Of a stretch of 35,168 nt of DNA, positions 16,238 to 30,474 are shown piece after piece. Position numbers and translations under genes: made by a program. Under the pieces are notes generated by a model. That model was not told where the DNA came from and made no database searches. It saw nothing but the letters and a program-made list of their open reading frames with translations. The DNA is from Woeseiaceae bacterium (lineage in GTDB: Bacteria; Pseudomonadota; Gammaproteobacteria; Steroidobacterales; Woeseiaceae): assembly GCA_024640315.1 (NCBI GenBank), contig JAHEFF010000020.1:1-35168 (forward strand), written 5' to 3'. Position 1 is the first letter of the stretch. Each line of letters starts with the position of its first letter.

Positions 16238-19200
16238 CTACGCTGCGTCCGCTGCCGCCGGGTCATAGCCGAGGTTTGGCGACAGCCAGCGCTCCACCTC
16301 TGCGACAGTCATGCCCTTGCGCCCGGCATAGGATTCCACCTGGTCCCGGGAAAGCTGACCGACAGAGAAATAGCGCGCATCCGGATGAGAAAAATAGAAT
16401 CCGCTGACCGCCGCTGTCGGGAACATCGCGAATGACTCAGTAAGCCTGAGATCGATGGCGGCTTCGACATCAAGTAAATCCCAAAGCTTCGCTTTCTCTG
16501 TGTGGTCCGGGCATGCCGGATAGCCAGGCGCAGGGCGGATGCCACGATATTTCTCGGCAATGAGGTCATCGTTGCTCAGCCTCTCTTTCGCGGCGTAGGC
16601 CCAGAAGTCCTTTCTGACCTGTTCGTGCATATACTCCGCCAACGCTTCGGCCAATCGGTCTGCAAGCGCCTTCAGGAGAATGCTGCTGTAGTCGTCATGA
16701 TCTGCTTCGAAACGACGGACATGTTCATCGATGCCGATTCCCGCCGTAACCGCGAAGCCACCGATATAGTCTGCGACATTGCTTTCGACCGGCGCCAGAA
16801 AATCCGCGAGGCAATTTTGCGGCTGACCGGCAGGCTTGTTGCGTTGCTGCCGGAGGTGACAAAGTCGCATCAACTCATCTGAGCGCTTCTCGGTCGTAAA
16901 TATCCTGACGTCATCCTGATCAATTGAATTGGCCGGGAAGAAACCCAGCACTGCGCGAGCCTGCAACCATTTTTCACTAACAATCCGGTCGAGCATGATG
17001 GACGCATCGCTGAATAACTTGCGCGCGGCGTCTCCGACAATTCGGTCACTCAGAATTGCCGGATATTTGCCGTGGAATTCCCAGGCATTGAAGAACGGCA
17101 TCCAGTCGATGTAGTCCTTGAGTATCGCGAGTTCAATGTCATCGAAAACCCGGGTACCTGTAAATGTCGGTACCGGCGGTGAGTAATCCACCCACTCGGG
17201 CTTATGTCTGTTTTCACGAGCCTCCCGCAAGCTTATCTGAGGCGTAAGCCGGGACTTGCCAGCGTGTCTTTCGCGACGTTTTGCGTTGTCCTCTCGCGTC
17301 TTCCGAACGAGGTCGTCGCGGGTATCGGTTTCTGTCAGCGCCTGAGCTACACCGACTGATCGCGATGCATCCTTGACGTAGATAACGGGGCCATCGTAAT
17401 TCGGTTCAATTTTGACGGCCGTGTGGGCCGGAGATGTCGTAGCGCCGCCAATCAGGAGTGGCAGGTCAAAATCAAGTCGTTGCATTTCGCTTGCTACGTG
17501 CACCATTTCGTCGAGAGACGGGGTGATCAAACCAGACAATCCAATGAAGTGGGCTTTTTCGCGCCGGGCTGCTGCAAGGATCTTTTCGCACGAGACCATG
17601 ACACCCAGGTCAATGACCTCGAAGTTATTGCACTGCAGAACCACACCAACAATGTTCTTGCCGATATCGTGGACGTCGCCTTTGACCGTAGCCATGATTA
17701 TCTTGCCGTTTGTCTCTATGGCCCCGCCCTTTTCTTCTTCAATGAAGGGCACCAGATGCGCGACTGCCTTTTTCATCACACGTGCTGACTTAACGACCTG
17801 GGGCAGAAACATTTTTCCATCGCCGAAGAGGTCACCGACCACGTTCATACCCGACATCAGCGGGCCCTCAATAACGTGCAATGGTCGTTCTGCTGCGAGG
17901 CGCGCCTCTTCGGTATCAGCAACAACATATTCATCGATGCCATTGACGAGCGCATGCTCAAGCCTTTTTCCAACAGGCTCCTCGCGCCAGCGAAGGTCCT
18001 TAACTTTGCCTTTCTGACCACCTGCCTTGCCTTTATATTCTTCGGCAGCATCGAGCAGTCTTTCGGTCGCGTCTTCGCGCCTGTTAAGCACGACATCCTC
18101 AACCGCGTCCCGCAGCTCAACCGGCAGATCTTCATAGATCGCAAGCTGGCCAGCATTAACAATGCCCATGTCCATACCCGCCTTGATCGCGTGGTAAAGG
18201 AAAACCGAATGGATCGCCTCACGTACAATGTTGTTGCCACGAAATGAAAATGACACGTTACTGACACCGCCACTTACCATGGCATGCGGCAGCAACTCTT
18301 TGATCTGGCGGGTTGCCTCTATGAAATCGAGTCCATAACTGTTGTGTTCATCAATACCGGTCGCAATCGCAAAAATATTCGGATCGAAAATAATATCGGC
18401 CGGATCGAAACCGACATCCTCGGTCAGTATCCTGTACGAGCGCTGGCAGATTCCGACCTTGCGCTCAATGCTGTCAGCCTGGCCCGCTTCATCGAACGCC
18501 ATGACAATGACAGCAGCGCCGTAGTCGTGCACCAGGCGGGCCTGGCGAATAAATTCATCTTCACCTTCTTTCAGGCTGATTGAGTTGACGATCCCCTTGC
18601 CCTGAACACAACGCAGGCCAGCCTCGATCACGGACCACTTCGAAGAATCGATCATGATGGGCACGCGCGCCACGTCAGGCTCCGACGCGATCAGATTCAG
18701 GTAGGTGACCATGGCGCGCTCCGAATCGAGCATGCCCTCATCCATATTCACGTCGACAATCTGCGCGCCATTCTCGACTTGCTGCCGCGCAACCTGGACG
18801 GCATCGGCATAGTTATCTGCTTCGATCAGTTTTCTGAATACGGCAGATCCTGTGACGTTACTCCGCTCTCCAACATTGACAAACAGGTCGCCGGGACCCA
18901 GGTTCACCGGCTCGAGACCTGACAGGCGGCAGCGTACTTCCAGCTGGGGAATCACGCGGGGTTTCTGACCCTCGGTTACTCGGCGCAGCGCTCGAATATG
19001 TTCAGGCGTCGTACCACAGCAACCGCCGACGAGATTAACCAGGCCACTGGTAACGAATTCGCCGACGGTGTTCGCCATGTGTTCCGGCGTCTCGTCGTAC
19101 TCGCCGAATTCGTTTGGCAGCCCCGCATTAGGGTGCGCACTGACCCTGGTGTCGGCAACGCGGGCCAGTTCGGCGATATAGGGCCTGAGATCTTCCGCGC

Positions 19201-19951
19201 CCAAAGCGCAATTTAGCCCGATCATGAACGGTTCGGCATGGCGCACCGAATTCCAGAAAGCCTCGGTCGTCTGGCCAGACAAAGTCCTGCCCGACGCGTC
19301 CGTGATCGTGCCGGAAATCATGACAGGCAAGGTGATGCCCGTTGCGTCGAAACTGCGCTTTATTGCAAATATCGCCGCTTTGGCGTTCAACGTATCGAAA
19401 ATCGTCTCAACCATCAGAAAGTCGACTCCGCCCTCGATCAATGCGACCGCCGCTTCCTGGTAAGTCTCAGCGAGTTCCCCGAACGTGATATTCCGGTACC
19501 CGGGATCGTTAACGTCCGGAGAAATCGAAGCGGTCCTGTTTGCAGGACCTAACACGCCGGCAACGAATCTGGGCTGACCGGATTCGGTTGAAAATGCATC
19601 CGCCGCTTCCCTCGCGATATGGGCGGCCGCAGTATTCAGCTCGCCGACCAGCGATTCCAGGCCATAGTCGCCCATGGAGGGCGCATTCGCGTTGAACGTA
19701 TTGGTTTCGATGATATCCGCGCCTGCCTCCAGAAAGGACCGATGAATTTCCTGGATGACACGCGGCCTGGTAATCGACAACAAGTCGTTGTTGCCTTTCA
19801 GGTCGGAATCCCAGTCCTTGAAGCGGTCGCCGCGGTATTCGGCTTCGGTGAGACCATAAGTCTGGATCATCGTGCCCATCGCACCGTCGAGCAGCAGGAC
19901 ACGTTCATCCAGCGCTTTGTGCAGAGCCTCAATTCTTTTTTGCCGTTCCAT
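16238..19951 (-). CDS. metH: Cobalamin-dependent methionine synthase
   Basis: Transfers the methyl group of 5-methyltetrahydrofolate to homocysteine through methylcobalamin. All four modules are present in 1237 residues. The homocysteine domain has zinc cysteines at 248, 311 and 312 ([13 protein letters not shown]). The pterin domain starts around [10 protein letters not shown] (361-370). The cobalamin domain has DVHDIG with the axial histidine at 761. The C-terminal reactivation domain carries [12 protein letters not shown]. Residue numbers agree within two of E. coli MetH. The ATG at 19951 is chosen; the frame extends 15 codons further upstream but would overlap metF. It starts two bases after the metF stop, so it is cotranscribed. 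No cobalamin riboswitch precedes the operon. Confidence 0.98.
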   Translation of the reverse strand: MERQKRIEALHKALDERVLLLDGAMGTMIQTYGLTEAEYRGDRFKDWDSDLKGNNDLLSITRPRVIQEIHRSFLEAGADIIETNTFNANAPSMGDYGLESLVGELNTAAAHIAREAADAFSTESGQPRFVAGVLGPANRTASISPDVNDPGYRNITFGELAETYQEAAVALIEGGVDFLMVETIFDTLNAKAAIFAIKRSFDATGITLPVMISGTITDASGRTLSGQTTEAFWNSVRHAEPFMIGLNCALGAEDLRPYIAELARVADTRVSAHPNAGLPNEFGEYDETPEHMANTVGEFVTSGLVNLVGGCCGTTPEHIRALRRVTEGQKPRVIPQLEVRCRLSGLEPVNLGPGDLFVNVGERSNVTGSAVFRKLIEADNYADAVQVARQQVENGAQIVDVNMDEGMLDSERAMVTYLNLIASEPDVARVPIMIDSSKWSVIEAGLRCVQGKGIVNSISLKEGEDEFIRQARLVHDYGAAVIVMAFDEAGQADSIERKVGICQRSYRILTEDVGFDPADIIFDPNIFAIATGIDEHNSYGLDFIEATRQIKELLPHAMVSGGVSNVSFSFRGNNIVREAIHSVFLYHAIKAGMDMGIVNAGQLAIYEDLPVELRDAVEDVVLNRREDATERLLDAAEEYKGKAGGQKGKVKDLRWREEPVGKRLEHALVNGIDEYVVADTEEARLAAERPLHVIEGPLMSGMNVVGDLFGDGKMFLPQVVKSARVMKKAVAHLVPFIEEEKGGAIETNGKIIMATVKGDVHDIGKNIVGVVLQCNNFEVIDLGVMVSCEKILAAARREKAHFIGLSGLITPSLDEMVHVASEMQRLDFDLPLLIGGATTSPAHTAVKIEPNYDGPVIYVKDASRSVGVAQALTETDTRDDLVRKTREDNAKRRERHAGKSRLTPQISLREARENRHKPEWVDYSPPVPTFTGTRVFDDIELAILKDYIDWMPFFNAWEFHGKYPAILSDRIVGDAARKLFSDASIMLDRIVSEKWLQARAVLGFFPANSIDQDDVRIFTTEKRSDELMRLCHLRQQRNKPAGQPQNCLADFLAPVESNVADYIGGFAVTAGIGIDEHVRRFEADHDDYSSILLKALADRLAEALAEYMHEQVRKDFWAYAAKERLSNDDLIAEKYRGIRPAPGYPACPDHTEKAKLWDLLDVEAAIDLRLTESFAMFPTAAVSGFYFSHPDARYFSVGQLSRDQVESYAGRKGMTVAEVERWLSPNLGYDPAAADAA

Positions 19952-19953
19952 AT

Positions 19954-21722
<1,769 letters not shown>

Positions 21723-21732
21723 AAAAACATTC

Positions 21733-21740
21733 AGATATCT
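21733..21740. promoter_or_regulatory. Palindrome AGATATCT, candidate autoregulatory operator
   Basis: A perfect 8-base palindrome lies 11-18 bases upstream of the regulator's ATG. It follows directly a -10-like TATAAA read on the minus strand (TATAAAGATATCT). A bound repressor here would cover the transcription start of the metF-metH operon. The flanks are only partly symmetrical. Confidence 0.35.
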
Positions 21741-21835
21741 TTATATGTTGGCCGGAAATTCTAGCATGCATTGCCGGCGAACGGGAATAGCACAGGAGGC
21801 TGGCACCCAACCCCCTAAGATAACGAGCGTTACGG

Positions 21836-22708
21836 CTAATGAATCGATTCTGTACCAGCGAGAACGTGGCCGGCGAAAACCCGGCTGACATCGACCGTGT
21901 CAAACGTTCGAACGCGCCCACAATACTCGCAGGTCACGTCGACCTGCCCTTTTTCTTTGAGGGCCTGTCGGGTTTCGGCTTCACCGAGAAATCGAAGTAC
22001 TTCTTCGACTTTCTCCTGCGAGCAGCGGCAGCTGAATCTCACGCTGCGAGCGCCGAAAACGCGCACATCGTCTTCGGCAAACAATTTGCGCAACAGATCC
22101 GGAGTTGCGCCAGCGGCGAGTTCCTCGGAGCGCAATGTCGCGATCAGAATCCCAAGCCGACGCCAGTCGTCTTCGGAAACGGACTTCTCGCCGGGCATTT
22201 GCTGTAGCAGAATGCCGCCACAATGCGTGGCACAGGAATCCAGTTTCAAATGACTGGGAACCTGCACTGACCTGGTAAAGTAATTCTCGAGGCTGCCAGC
22301 CAGAGACTCCGGGCTTATTTCCACGATGCCCTGGTAAGGCCGCTCCATCGCGCCCGCGTCAATAGTGACCGCGCAACGCGCCCCGCTGACCATCTCCGCA
22401 AAAGTGGCGCCTTCGGCAATGCTCTGAGATATCGCCATGCCACGTAAATCGAGTTTGTCCGTACACTGCATCACGAGCAAGCTGATCGGCCCATCGCTCG
22501 ACAGCTGCAAGGTGACTGAGCCATCGAACTTCAGACTCTGGGCAATGAGCGCTGCGGCGGCAGTGGCATGTCCCAGGATTTCGGCCACAGAACCGTCATA
22601 TTGATGACCCTCCTGCATGCGCTGCCAGGTGACGTCCATTTGAACCAGCGCGCCGCGCACAGGCAATGCGTCGAATACGAACGGAATTACCGCGTCCTTG
22701 ATGGGCAT
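21836..22708 (-). CDS. hslO: Redox-regulated chaperone Hsp33
   Basis: Holdase chaperone activated by oxidation and unfolding of its zinc centre. The 290-residue protein has the Hsp33 core (including HATAAAALIAQSLKFDGSVTLQL) and the four zinc cysteines in the C-terminal redox switch: CRC at 227/229 and CEYC at 260/263. The CXC plus CXXC arrangement is the family hallmark and is intact, so redox sensing should work. It begins five bases after the gatB stop and is the last gene of a gatC-gatA-gatB-hslO run. The linkage looks like cotranscription rather than shared function. Confidence 0.96.
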   Translation of the reverse strand: MPIKDAVIPFVFDALPVRGALVQMDVTWQRMQEGHQYDGSVAEILGHATAAAALIAQSLKFDGSVTLQLSSDGPISLLVMQCTDKLDLRGMAISQSIAEGATFAEMVSGARCAVTIDAGAMERPYQGIVEISPESLAGSLENYFTRSVQVPSHLKLDSCATHCGGILLQQMPGEKSVSEDDWRRLGILIATLRSEELAAGATPDLLRKLFAEDDVRVFGARSVRFSCRCSQEKVEEVLRFLGEAETRQALKEKGQVDVTCEYCGRVRTFDTVDVSRVFAGHVLAGTESIH

Positions 22709-22713
22709 TGACG

Positions 22714-24153
22714 CTACTCTAATTTCTCTTTGAGGATCTGGTTGACCTGGGCAGGGTTCGCCTTGCCACCGGTTTCCTTCATCACCTGGCCGACAAAGAA
22801 TCCGAGCAGCTTTTCTTTGCCGGAGCGATATTCGGCGGCCTGCCCGGGATTCGCTTCAATGACCGCATCGACAATACTTTCAATGGCGCCGCTATCAGTG
22901 ATCTGCTTCAGACCTCTGGCTTCGATAATCTGATCTGCGCTCCCCTCCCCGGACCACATGGCGTCGAATACTTCCTTCGCGATCTTGCCCGAAATCGTGT
23001 TGTCTGCAATCCGATCCAGCAAGCCGGCGAGGTCTGCTGCCCCGATTCTGCTTTCCTGAATATCGATGCCTTCCTTATTAAGAAGTGAGGACAGGTCGCC
23101 AATGATCCAGTTGGCGGCCAACTGCGCATTGGCCGATGTCTTCTCAGCGACGACCTCGTAGTAGTCGGCCTGCGCCCTGCTGGTTGTCAGGATTTCGGCA
23201 TCCGCAGCCTTCAGTCCGTAATGCGCGACGAAGCGCTCCTGTTTGGCATCAGGCAGTTCGGGCAGGGTCGCGCGCACAGCCTCCACGAAAGCGTCATCGA
23301 GCTCAACAGGAAGCAGATCGGGGTCCGGAAAATAACGGTAGTCATTTGCCTCTTCCTTGCTGCGCATCGAGCGCGTCTCGTCCTTGTCCGAATCGTAGAG
23401 CCTGGTTTCCTGCACCACTTCGCCACCGTCTTCAATCACTTCGATCTGGCGTTCAATCTCGAAGTTGATCGCCCTTTCGACAAAGCGGAACGAATTCAGG
23501 TTCTTGATTTCGGCGCGGGTGCCCAGTTCTTCCTGGCCGCGAGGCCTGACAGACACGTTGGCGTCGCAACGGAACGAACCTTCCTGCATGTTGCCGTCGG
23601 AAATTTCAAGATAGCGCACGATCGAATGAATTTTGCGCATGTAGGCGACCGCCTCTCTTGCGGAGCGCAGGTCGGGCTCGGATACAATCTCGAGCAAAGG
23701 CGTGCCCGCCCTGTTCAGATCAATTCCCGATGATTTGGCGAAACTCGTATGAACGGACTTGCCGGCGTCTTCCTCAAGGTGCGCACGGGTGATACCAACC
23801 CGCTTTTCACGGCCCTCGTCGTCGCGAATGAACAGCTCGCCATATTCGACAATCGGTAACTCATATTGACTGATCTGATAACCCTTCGGCAGATCCGGAT
23901 AAAAATAATTCTTCCTGGCAAACACGGAACGGCGAGCCACGGTTGCATTAACAGCCAGGCCAAACTTGGCCGCCATGCGAACCACTTCAGCATTCAAAAC
24001 CGGCAGAACGCCCGGATACCCGAGATCGACAAGGCACGCCTGGGTGTTCGGATCGGCACCGTAAGCTGTTGATGCGCCAGAGAAAATCTTGCTCTTTGTC
24101 GCAAGCTGCGTGTGGATTTCCAGGCCAATAACGACTTCCCAGTGGCCGCTCAT
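22714..24153 (-). CDS. gatB: Asp-tRNA(Asn)/Glu-tRNA(Gln) amidotransferase subunit B
   Basis: Subunit B of GatCAB binds the misacylated tRNA and phosphorylates the side-chain carboxylate using ATP. The 479-residue protein has the N-terminal signature [12 protein letters not shown], the family stretch [16 protein letters not shown], and a C-terminal YqeY-like tail domain. The ATG at 24153 overlaps the gatA stop by four bases (ATGA); the frame continues ten codons upstream, but the coupled start is preferred. It cooperates with GatA and GatC to form Asn-tRNA or Gln-tRNA by transamidation. Confidence 0.97.
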   Translation of the reverse strand: MSGHWEVVIGLEIHTQLATKSKIFSGASTAYGADPNTQACLVDLGYPGVLPVLNAEVVRMAAKFGLAVNATVARRSVFARKNYFYPDLPKGYQISQYELPIVEYGELFIRDDEGREKRVGITRAHLEEDAGKSVHTSFAKSSGIDLNRAGTPLLEIVSEPDLRSAREAVAYMRKIHSIVRYLEISDGNMQEGSFRCDANVSVRPRGQEELGTRAEIKNLNSFRFVERAINFEIERQIEVIEDGGEVVQETRLYDSDKDETRSMRSKEEANDYRYFPDPDLLPVELDDAFVEAVRATLPELPDAKQERFVAHYGLKAADAEILTTSRAQADYYEVVAEKTSANAQLAANWIIGDLSSLLNKEGIDIQESRIGAADLAGLLDRIADNTISGKIAKEVFDAMWSGEGSADQIIEARGLKQITDSGAIESIVDAVIEANPGQAAEYRSGKEKLLGFFVGQVMKETGGKANPAQVNQILKEKLE

Positions 24154-25627
24154 TCGAAGTCTCCCGGAGCCTCGAGATGCCAATCCGTCATCTGCTGGTA
24201 CTGATGCGCAGACGCAAGCAAAGTCGCTTCCGCAAAATGCGGCCCGACCAGCTGCAGGCCGACCGGTAACCCTGCCGCGAATCCACAGGGAATTGAAATG
24301 CCGGGCAAGCCTGCGAGGTTGGCGCCAATCGTATAGATGTCGTTCAGATACATCGTGATCGGGTCGTCAGTCTTCTCACCGATCGCAAATGCGGTAGTCG
24401 GCGCCGTCGGACCGGCGATGACATCAACTCTTTCGAATGCGTTCTTGAAATCCTGGCTGATCAGCTGGCGCACTTTCTGCGCCTTCAGGTAGTAAGCGTC
24501 GTAGTAGCCTGCAGACAAAACATAAGTGCCGGTCATGACGCGTCGCTTCACCTCGGCGCCGAAACCCTCGCCACGTGAACGACAATAAAGGTCCAGCAGG
24601 TCTTCCGGATCTTCCGCCCTGTGCCCGAATCGAACCCCATCGAAACGCGACAGATTCGATGAACATTCCGCGGGGGCAACAACATAGTAGGTCGGTACGG
24701 ACAGGCCGATGTTCGGCAGATCGACGTCGACCAGTTCTGCACCGGCATCTTCCAGCGTCTTTAGCGCATCCTTGACGCGCGCTGCACACTCGTCGTCAAG
24801 ACCTTCGTCAAAATGCTGGCGCACAACGCCAACCTTAAGGCCTTTGACTGACTTGCCGAGGGCCGCCCCATAGTCCGGCACCGGGTGGTCTACCGAGGTC
24901 GAGTCCCGCCCATCGTGGCCGGCCATCACGCCAAGCAACATGGCGGCATCTTCCGCAGACCTGGTGATGACGCCGGCCTGATCCAGGCTGGAGGCGAAGG
25001 CAACCATGCCGTAACGCGAGACGCGACCATAGGTGGGCTTTATGCCCGTCGTCCCGGTAAGCGCCGCGGGCTGACGAATCGAGCCGCCCGTATCGGTTCC
25101 GGTCGCGGCTGGTACCAGCCGAGCGGCAACGGCAGCGGCCGAACCGCCCGAGGAACCGCCCGGCGATAATTTCTTGTCCCAGGGATTGGCAACCGGGCCG
25201 AAGTAACTCGTTTCATTCGATGAACCCATCGCGAATTCATCCATGTTGGTCTTGCCGAGCATGACGGCGCCGGCAGCCGCCACTCGTTCGACGACGGCGG
25301 CATCGTAAGGTGATACGAAGTTGTCGAGGATCCTCGAGCCACAAGTGGTCAGTACGCCTTGCGTGCAAAACAGGTCCTTGTGCACGATCGGCAGGCCGTT
25401 CAGCGGTCCGGCGTTGCCGGCTGCACGGACTTTGTCCGCTCGATCCGCCTGCAGGAGAGCAAGCTCCGCAGTGATGGTGATAAATGCATTCAGCGCGGGC
25501 TGATGACTTTCGATGCGCGCAAGCAATGCCTCTGTAAGCTCGCGCGACGAAAATTCACCCGCAGCCAGCCCCCTGGTGAGACTTGCCAGCGTGCGCATGT
25601 GCAGTGCCTGATCTTTTCCGGCCATGG

Positions 25628-25631
<4 letters not shown>
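24150..25631 (-). CDS. gatA: Asp-tRNA(Asn)/Glu-tRNA(Gln) amidotransferase subunit A
   Basis: Glutaminase subunit of GatCAB, releasing ammonia for transamidation. It is an amidase-signature protein of 493 residues with the Ser-cisSer-Lys triad visible: K85 in IVHKDLF, S160 in PGGSSGGS, and the nucleophile S184 in [10 protein letters not shown]. The spacing equals that of characterised GatA proteins. The start is GTG at 25631, since GAAGG lies seven bases upstream and the GTG overlaps the gatC stop by four bases (GTGA); an ATG two codons further in is less well placed. It is part of the gatC-gatA-gatB-hslO unit. Confidence 0.97.
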
Positions 25632-27094
<1,463 letters not shown>

Positions 27095-27117
27095 TAAAGA
27101 GAGTAAGGGTAACCATT

Positions 27118-27156
27118 ATGCGAACATATGACGCAAATGGCCGCCGCAAAATCTAA
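27118..27156 (+). CDS. Possible 12-codon leader ORF overlapping the mreC start
   Basis: ATG at 27118 begins a 12-codon frame (MRTYDANGRRKI) ending in TAA at 27156. It stands eight bases after AAGGG, the only good Shine-Dalgarno in the mreB-mreC gap. The mreC ATG at 27128 lies in another frame inside it. It may be a leader peptide that couples or limits mreC translation, or chance. Confidence 0.3.
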   Translation: MRTYDANGRRKI

Positions 27157-28096
27157 AAGGCAACATCGCTCACCCTATTCGCCAGCACTCGGTCTTCGAC
27201 TATTGCTGCTTGCGGGCCTGAGCATACTCATCCAGTACATCGACCATCGCGATAATCATCTCGATACGGTCCGCAAAGCGATTGGCGCAACTGTTTATCC
27301 GTTGCGTGTCCTGGTGGATGCCCCGGTTTCCGCGTGGCGCTGGATTGGTGAATCGACCGCGAGCCGGAACCAGCTTCAACTCGAGAACAGCCGCCTGAAT
27401 GTCGAGCGGCTCCTGACCCAGGCCCGACTACAGCGCTATTCAGCACTCGAGGCAGAAAATGCCAGGTTGCGGGAGATGCTCGAAGCGAGGGCGCGAGTGC
27501 GCGAGCAGGTCCGGGTCGCCGAAATTTTGTCGGTTAGCGCCAACCCGTTTCGCCACGTTCTGGTCATCGACAAGGGCACCAGCGACGGTGTTTACGACGG
27601 ACAGGCAATCGTGGATGCAAACGGTGTCGTCGGGCAAATCATTGAGGCCGGCGTAGCGTCGTCGCAATGCCTGCTTATCAGTGATCCGGGTCACGACCTG
27701 CCGGTCGAAGTCAATCGCAACGGTCTGAGGACCATCGCCAGGGGCACAGGTGATTTCAACCGTCTCGACCTGCCGTTCTTGCCAAACAATTCGGACATCG
27801 AGCCCGGCGACCTCCTGGTGACGTCGGGACTCGGCGGCGCGTTTCCGGCTGGATACCCGGTAGCTGTCGTCGACAGCATCACGCGTGTCCCGCAAGAACC
27901 GTTCGCCGCGGTGACTGCGACGCCGTCTGCCGCACTGAACCAGGTGCGTGAAATCATGCTCATCTGGTCGGAGGTGGAAGAGTCCGAGGTGGACAGCGAA
28001 GAGGCGGAAACACCTGCAACCGAAGACCCCGCCATCGAGAGTGACGGCGCGAGTGACGGCGACAACACCGATAGCGAGGGTGACGCAGATGAGTGA
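27128..28096 (+). CDS. mreC: Rod-shape-determining protein MreC
   Basis: Bitopic inner-membrane protein that activates PBP2 in the elongasome. The 322 residues comprise a short basic cytoplasmic head, one membrane helix (about 22-42), a coiled coil (about 75-110, NSRLNVERLLTQARLQ onwards), and the two-barrel periplasmic domain with VLVIDKGTSDGVYDG and GDLLVTSGLGGAFPAGYPV. The last 42 residues (281-322) are a low-complexity tail with 19 acidic and no basic residues. The start at 27128 is the first possible codon after an in-frame TAA. The stop overlaps the mreD start by eight bases. Confidence 0.95.
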   Translation: MTQMAAAKSKRQHRSPYSPALGLRLLLLAGLSILIQYIDHRDNHLDTVRKAIGATVYPLRVLVDAPVSAWRWIGESTASRNQLQLENSRLNVERLLTQARLQRYSALEAENARLREMLEARARVREQVRVAEILSVSANPFRHVLVIDKGTSDGVYDGQAIVDANGVVGQIIEAGVASSQCLLISDPGHDLPVEVNRNGLRTIARGTGDFNRLDLPFLPNNSDIEPGDLLVTSGLGGAFPAGYPVAVVDSITRVPQEPFAAVTATPSAALNQVREIMLIWSEVEESEVDSEEAETPATEDPAIESDGASDGDNTDSEGDADE

Positions 28097-28574
28097 CGCA
28101 CGCGCCGGCAGGCACTTGCCTATCATCATCAGTCTCATTATTGCGCTGACGCTCGCCATCGCACCGCTGCCGCTGTGGGCCGAACCGTTCCGCCCCGACT
28201 GGGTGATATTGACTCTTATATACTGGTCGATGACTTTTCCAGGAAATTACAGCGTGGGTGTTGCCTGGATCGTCGGCCTTATAGTGGACGTCGCGCAGGG
28301 AACACTGCTTGGGCAACACGCTCTTGCGTTTACGATCGTCATCTATGTCACCGTCAAGTTTCATCTGCAGCTGCGCCAGTTCCCGATGCTGCAATTGACG
28401 GCAACCGTATTTGCGGTGCTTGGGCTATACCAGTTTGTACTGTTCTGGATCAATGGCGTCGCCGGTGTGAATGCGCCCATGGTCACCTACTGGGGCCCGG
28501 TGCTCAGCGGCACCGCCATTTGGCCGCTGGTCACGATCGTACTGGTCGGTGTTCGCCAGCGAGCGAGGCGCTAG
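28089..28574 (+). CDS. mreD: Rod-shape-determining protein MreD
   Basis: Small integral membrane protein of the elongasome, needed with MreC and MreB for rod shape. The 161-residue product has about five hydrophobic segments, including HLPIIISLIIALTLAIAPLP and the family-typical RPDWVILTLIYW, and GLIVDVAQGTLLGQHAL. The ATG at 28089 inside the mreC end gives the usual length; the frame upstream of it reads the mreC tail in another phase. It stops four bases before the mrdA start. Confidence 0.93.
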   Translation: MSDARAGRHLPIIISLIIALTLAIAPLPLWAEPFRPDWVILTLIYWSMTFPGNYSVGVAWIVGLIVDVAQGTLLGQHALAFTIVIYVTVKFHLQLRQFPMLQLTATVFAVLGLYQFVLFWINGVAGVNAPMVTYWGPVLSGTAIWPLVTIVLVGVRQRARR

Positions 28575-28578
28575 CCCG

Positions 28579-30474
28579 TTGAGCCTTTTCTCACCAATCA
28601 AAGACCATCACTCGGAGACGCAACTGTTCGTTGGGCGGGTCATCCTGTCATCTGTAATTGGCGTTGTGTTGCTCGGGGTGGTCGTCGGCCGCCTGGTGCA
28701 ACTGCAGGTTGTCGACCATCAATTATTCGCTGAACAGTCGCAAGGTAACCGCATCCGCATCGAAGCGGTGCCGCCAACCCGTGGCCTCATATTTGATCGT
28801 CGCGGACGAGTGCTGGCCGAGAATTTACCCGCGTACCAACTCGAGCTGATTCCGGAGCAGGTCCCGGACATCAATGACACGCTCGCCCGGCTTGCGAAAC
28901 TTGGTCTGATCGGGGAAGAAGACATTCCGCGATTTAACGGCCTTTCGCAAAGCGGGCCGCGTTTCAAACCCATTACACTGCGCTTTCGACTGACCGATGA
29001 CGAGATCGCGAATTTTGCCGTTCAGCGACCTCGCTTCCCGGGTGTCGATTTGCAGCCACGCCTCGTCCGTCACTATCCGGACGGCGAGTTGGTCGCCCAC
29101 GCTGTCGGCTATGTCGGTGCCCTTAGCACGGCCGACCTGGAACGCCTGGATGCTGCGGCCTATTCCGGAACCTCACATACGGGCAAAACGGGCGTCGAAC
29201 ATTTTAATGAGGGCGTGCTGCATGGCGACGTTGGTTTTCGCCAGGTCGTTACCAACGCGCTCGGCCGCCAGGTGCCTGCCGAAACCCGTGATTACGCCGA
29301 TTCGGCAGCGGAGAGTGAAAGCCCGATTCCGGGAGACAATCTTTACCTGAGCCTCGACATCGACCTGCAACGAGTCGCAGCTAAACAGCTGGAAGGCAGG
29401 CGTGGCGCGATCGTTGCGATCGATCCGAGAAACGGCGAAATCCTCGCGCTCTTCAGCGCGCCGGCATTTGATCCAAACTCGTTTGCCACCGGTATGAGCC
29501 CAAGCGAATACAACGCATTACAGCAAGACGACCAGCGCCCGCTTTTCAATCGTGCGGTGCGCGGCAGCTATCCTCCAGGCTCCACAATCAAACCGATGCT
29601 GGCGCTCGCGGCGCTCGAGATCGGCGCAACAAACCTTACACGCCGCTCCGTTTGCATCGGTTGGTACAGCTTGCCAGGCAGCACACACCGCTATCGCGAC
29701 TGGCGCCCTCAAGGTCACGGCGAGGTTGATCTTCACGATGCCATTCAACAGTCGTGCGATGTTTATTTCTACGAGATCAGCCGCGACATCGGCATAGACA
29801 ACATGCACTACTACCTGGAGCAGTTCGGTCTCGGAAACGTTACCGGCATCGACATGACAGGCGAGGCCGACGGGCTCGTTCCGTCGCGCGAATGGAAACG
29901 AAATGCTTTCAGAGAGCGTGCTGACCAGGTCTGGTTTCCCGGCGAAACCATCATTGCTTCGATCGGCCAGGGTTATTTGTTAGCGACGCCACTGCAACTC
30001 GCCAGCGCGACGGCGACGCTGGCAATGCGAGGCCAGCGATTCAAGCCCCATCTCGTAGCCGCGTTCGAGGATCCTCTGACCGGGAAACGAATACTGATGC
30101 CGCCGGAGCGACTGCCCAATGTGCAAATCAACGACGAATTCTACTGGGACAACGTGCTCGCGGCCATGCACGATGTGATGCAAAGTGGAAGAGGAACCGC
30201 CAGGGCTGTGGGCCTCGGTGCACCTTATGATATGGCCGGCAAGAGTGGTACCGCACAGGTATTTACGATCGCACAGGAAGAGAAATACGACGAAGATGAG
30301 ATCGACGAGCGCCTGCGAGACCACGCATTGTTTATCGCCTTCGCACCATTCGAAGATCCGCAAATCGCCGTCGCGGTGATCGTCGAAAACGGCTCCAGTG
30401 GAAGTGGCATTGCGGCGCCCATGGCTCGCGCCATCATGGATCAGCACCTGGGATTTAACGACGATGAGCTTTAG
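28579..30474 (+). CDS. mrdA: Penicillin-binding protein 2 (peptidoglycan transpeptidase)
   Basis: Class B PBP that crosslinks peptidoglycan during elongation, working with RodA. The 631-residue protein has one membrane anchor (about 18-42), the pedestal domain starting at PTRGLIFDRRGRVLAENLP, and the transpeptidase domain with S335 in PGSTIK, SCD at 392-394 and KSGT at 555-558. All active-site motifs are intact. The start is TTG at 28579, four bases after mreD, with GAGG ten bases upstream; the frame is open further up but runs through mreD. The stop overlaps the rodA start by eleven bases. Confidence 0.97.
   Translation: MSLFSPIKDHHSETQLFVGRVILSSVIGVVLLGVVVGRLVQLQVVDHQLFAEQSQGNRIRIEAVPPTRGLIFDRRGRVLAENLPAYQLELIPEQVPDINDTLARLAKLGLIGEEDIPRFNGLSQSGPRFKPITLRFRLTDDEIANFAVQRPRFPGVDLQPRLVRHYPDGELVAHAVGYVGALSTADLERLDAAAYSGTSHTGKTGVEHFNEGVLHGDVGFRQVVTNALGRQVPAETRDYADSAAESESPIPGDNLYLSLDIDLQRVAAKQLEGRRGAIVAIDPRNGEILALFSAPAFDPNSFATGMSPSEYNALQQDDQRPLFNRAVRGSYPPGSTIKPMLALAALEIGATNLTRRSVCIGWYSLPGSTHRYRDWRPQGHGEVDLHDAIQQSCDVYFYEISRDIGIDNMHYYLEQFGLGNVTGIDMTGEADGLVPSREWKRNAFRERADQVWFPGETIIASIGQGYLLATPLQLASATATLAMRGQRFKPHLVAAFEDPLTGKRILMPPERLPNVQINDEFYWDNVLAAMHDVMQSGRGTARAVGLGAPYDMAGKSGTAQVFTIAQEEKYDEDEIDERLRDHALFIAFAPFEDPQIAVAVIVENGSSGSGIAAPMARAIMDQHLGFNDDEL

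Noticed and set aside
21723..21835. Possible cobalamin or SAM riboswitch before the metF-metH operon
   Set aside because: Only 113 bases separate the regulator start from hslO, too short for a cobalamin riboswitch, and I see no B12-box or SAM-riboswitch core. Control by the ArsR-type protein is the simpler reading.
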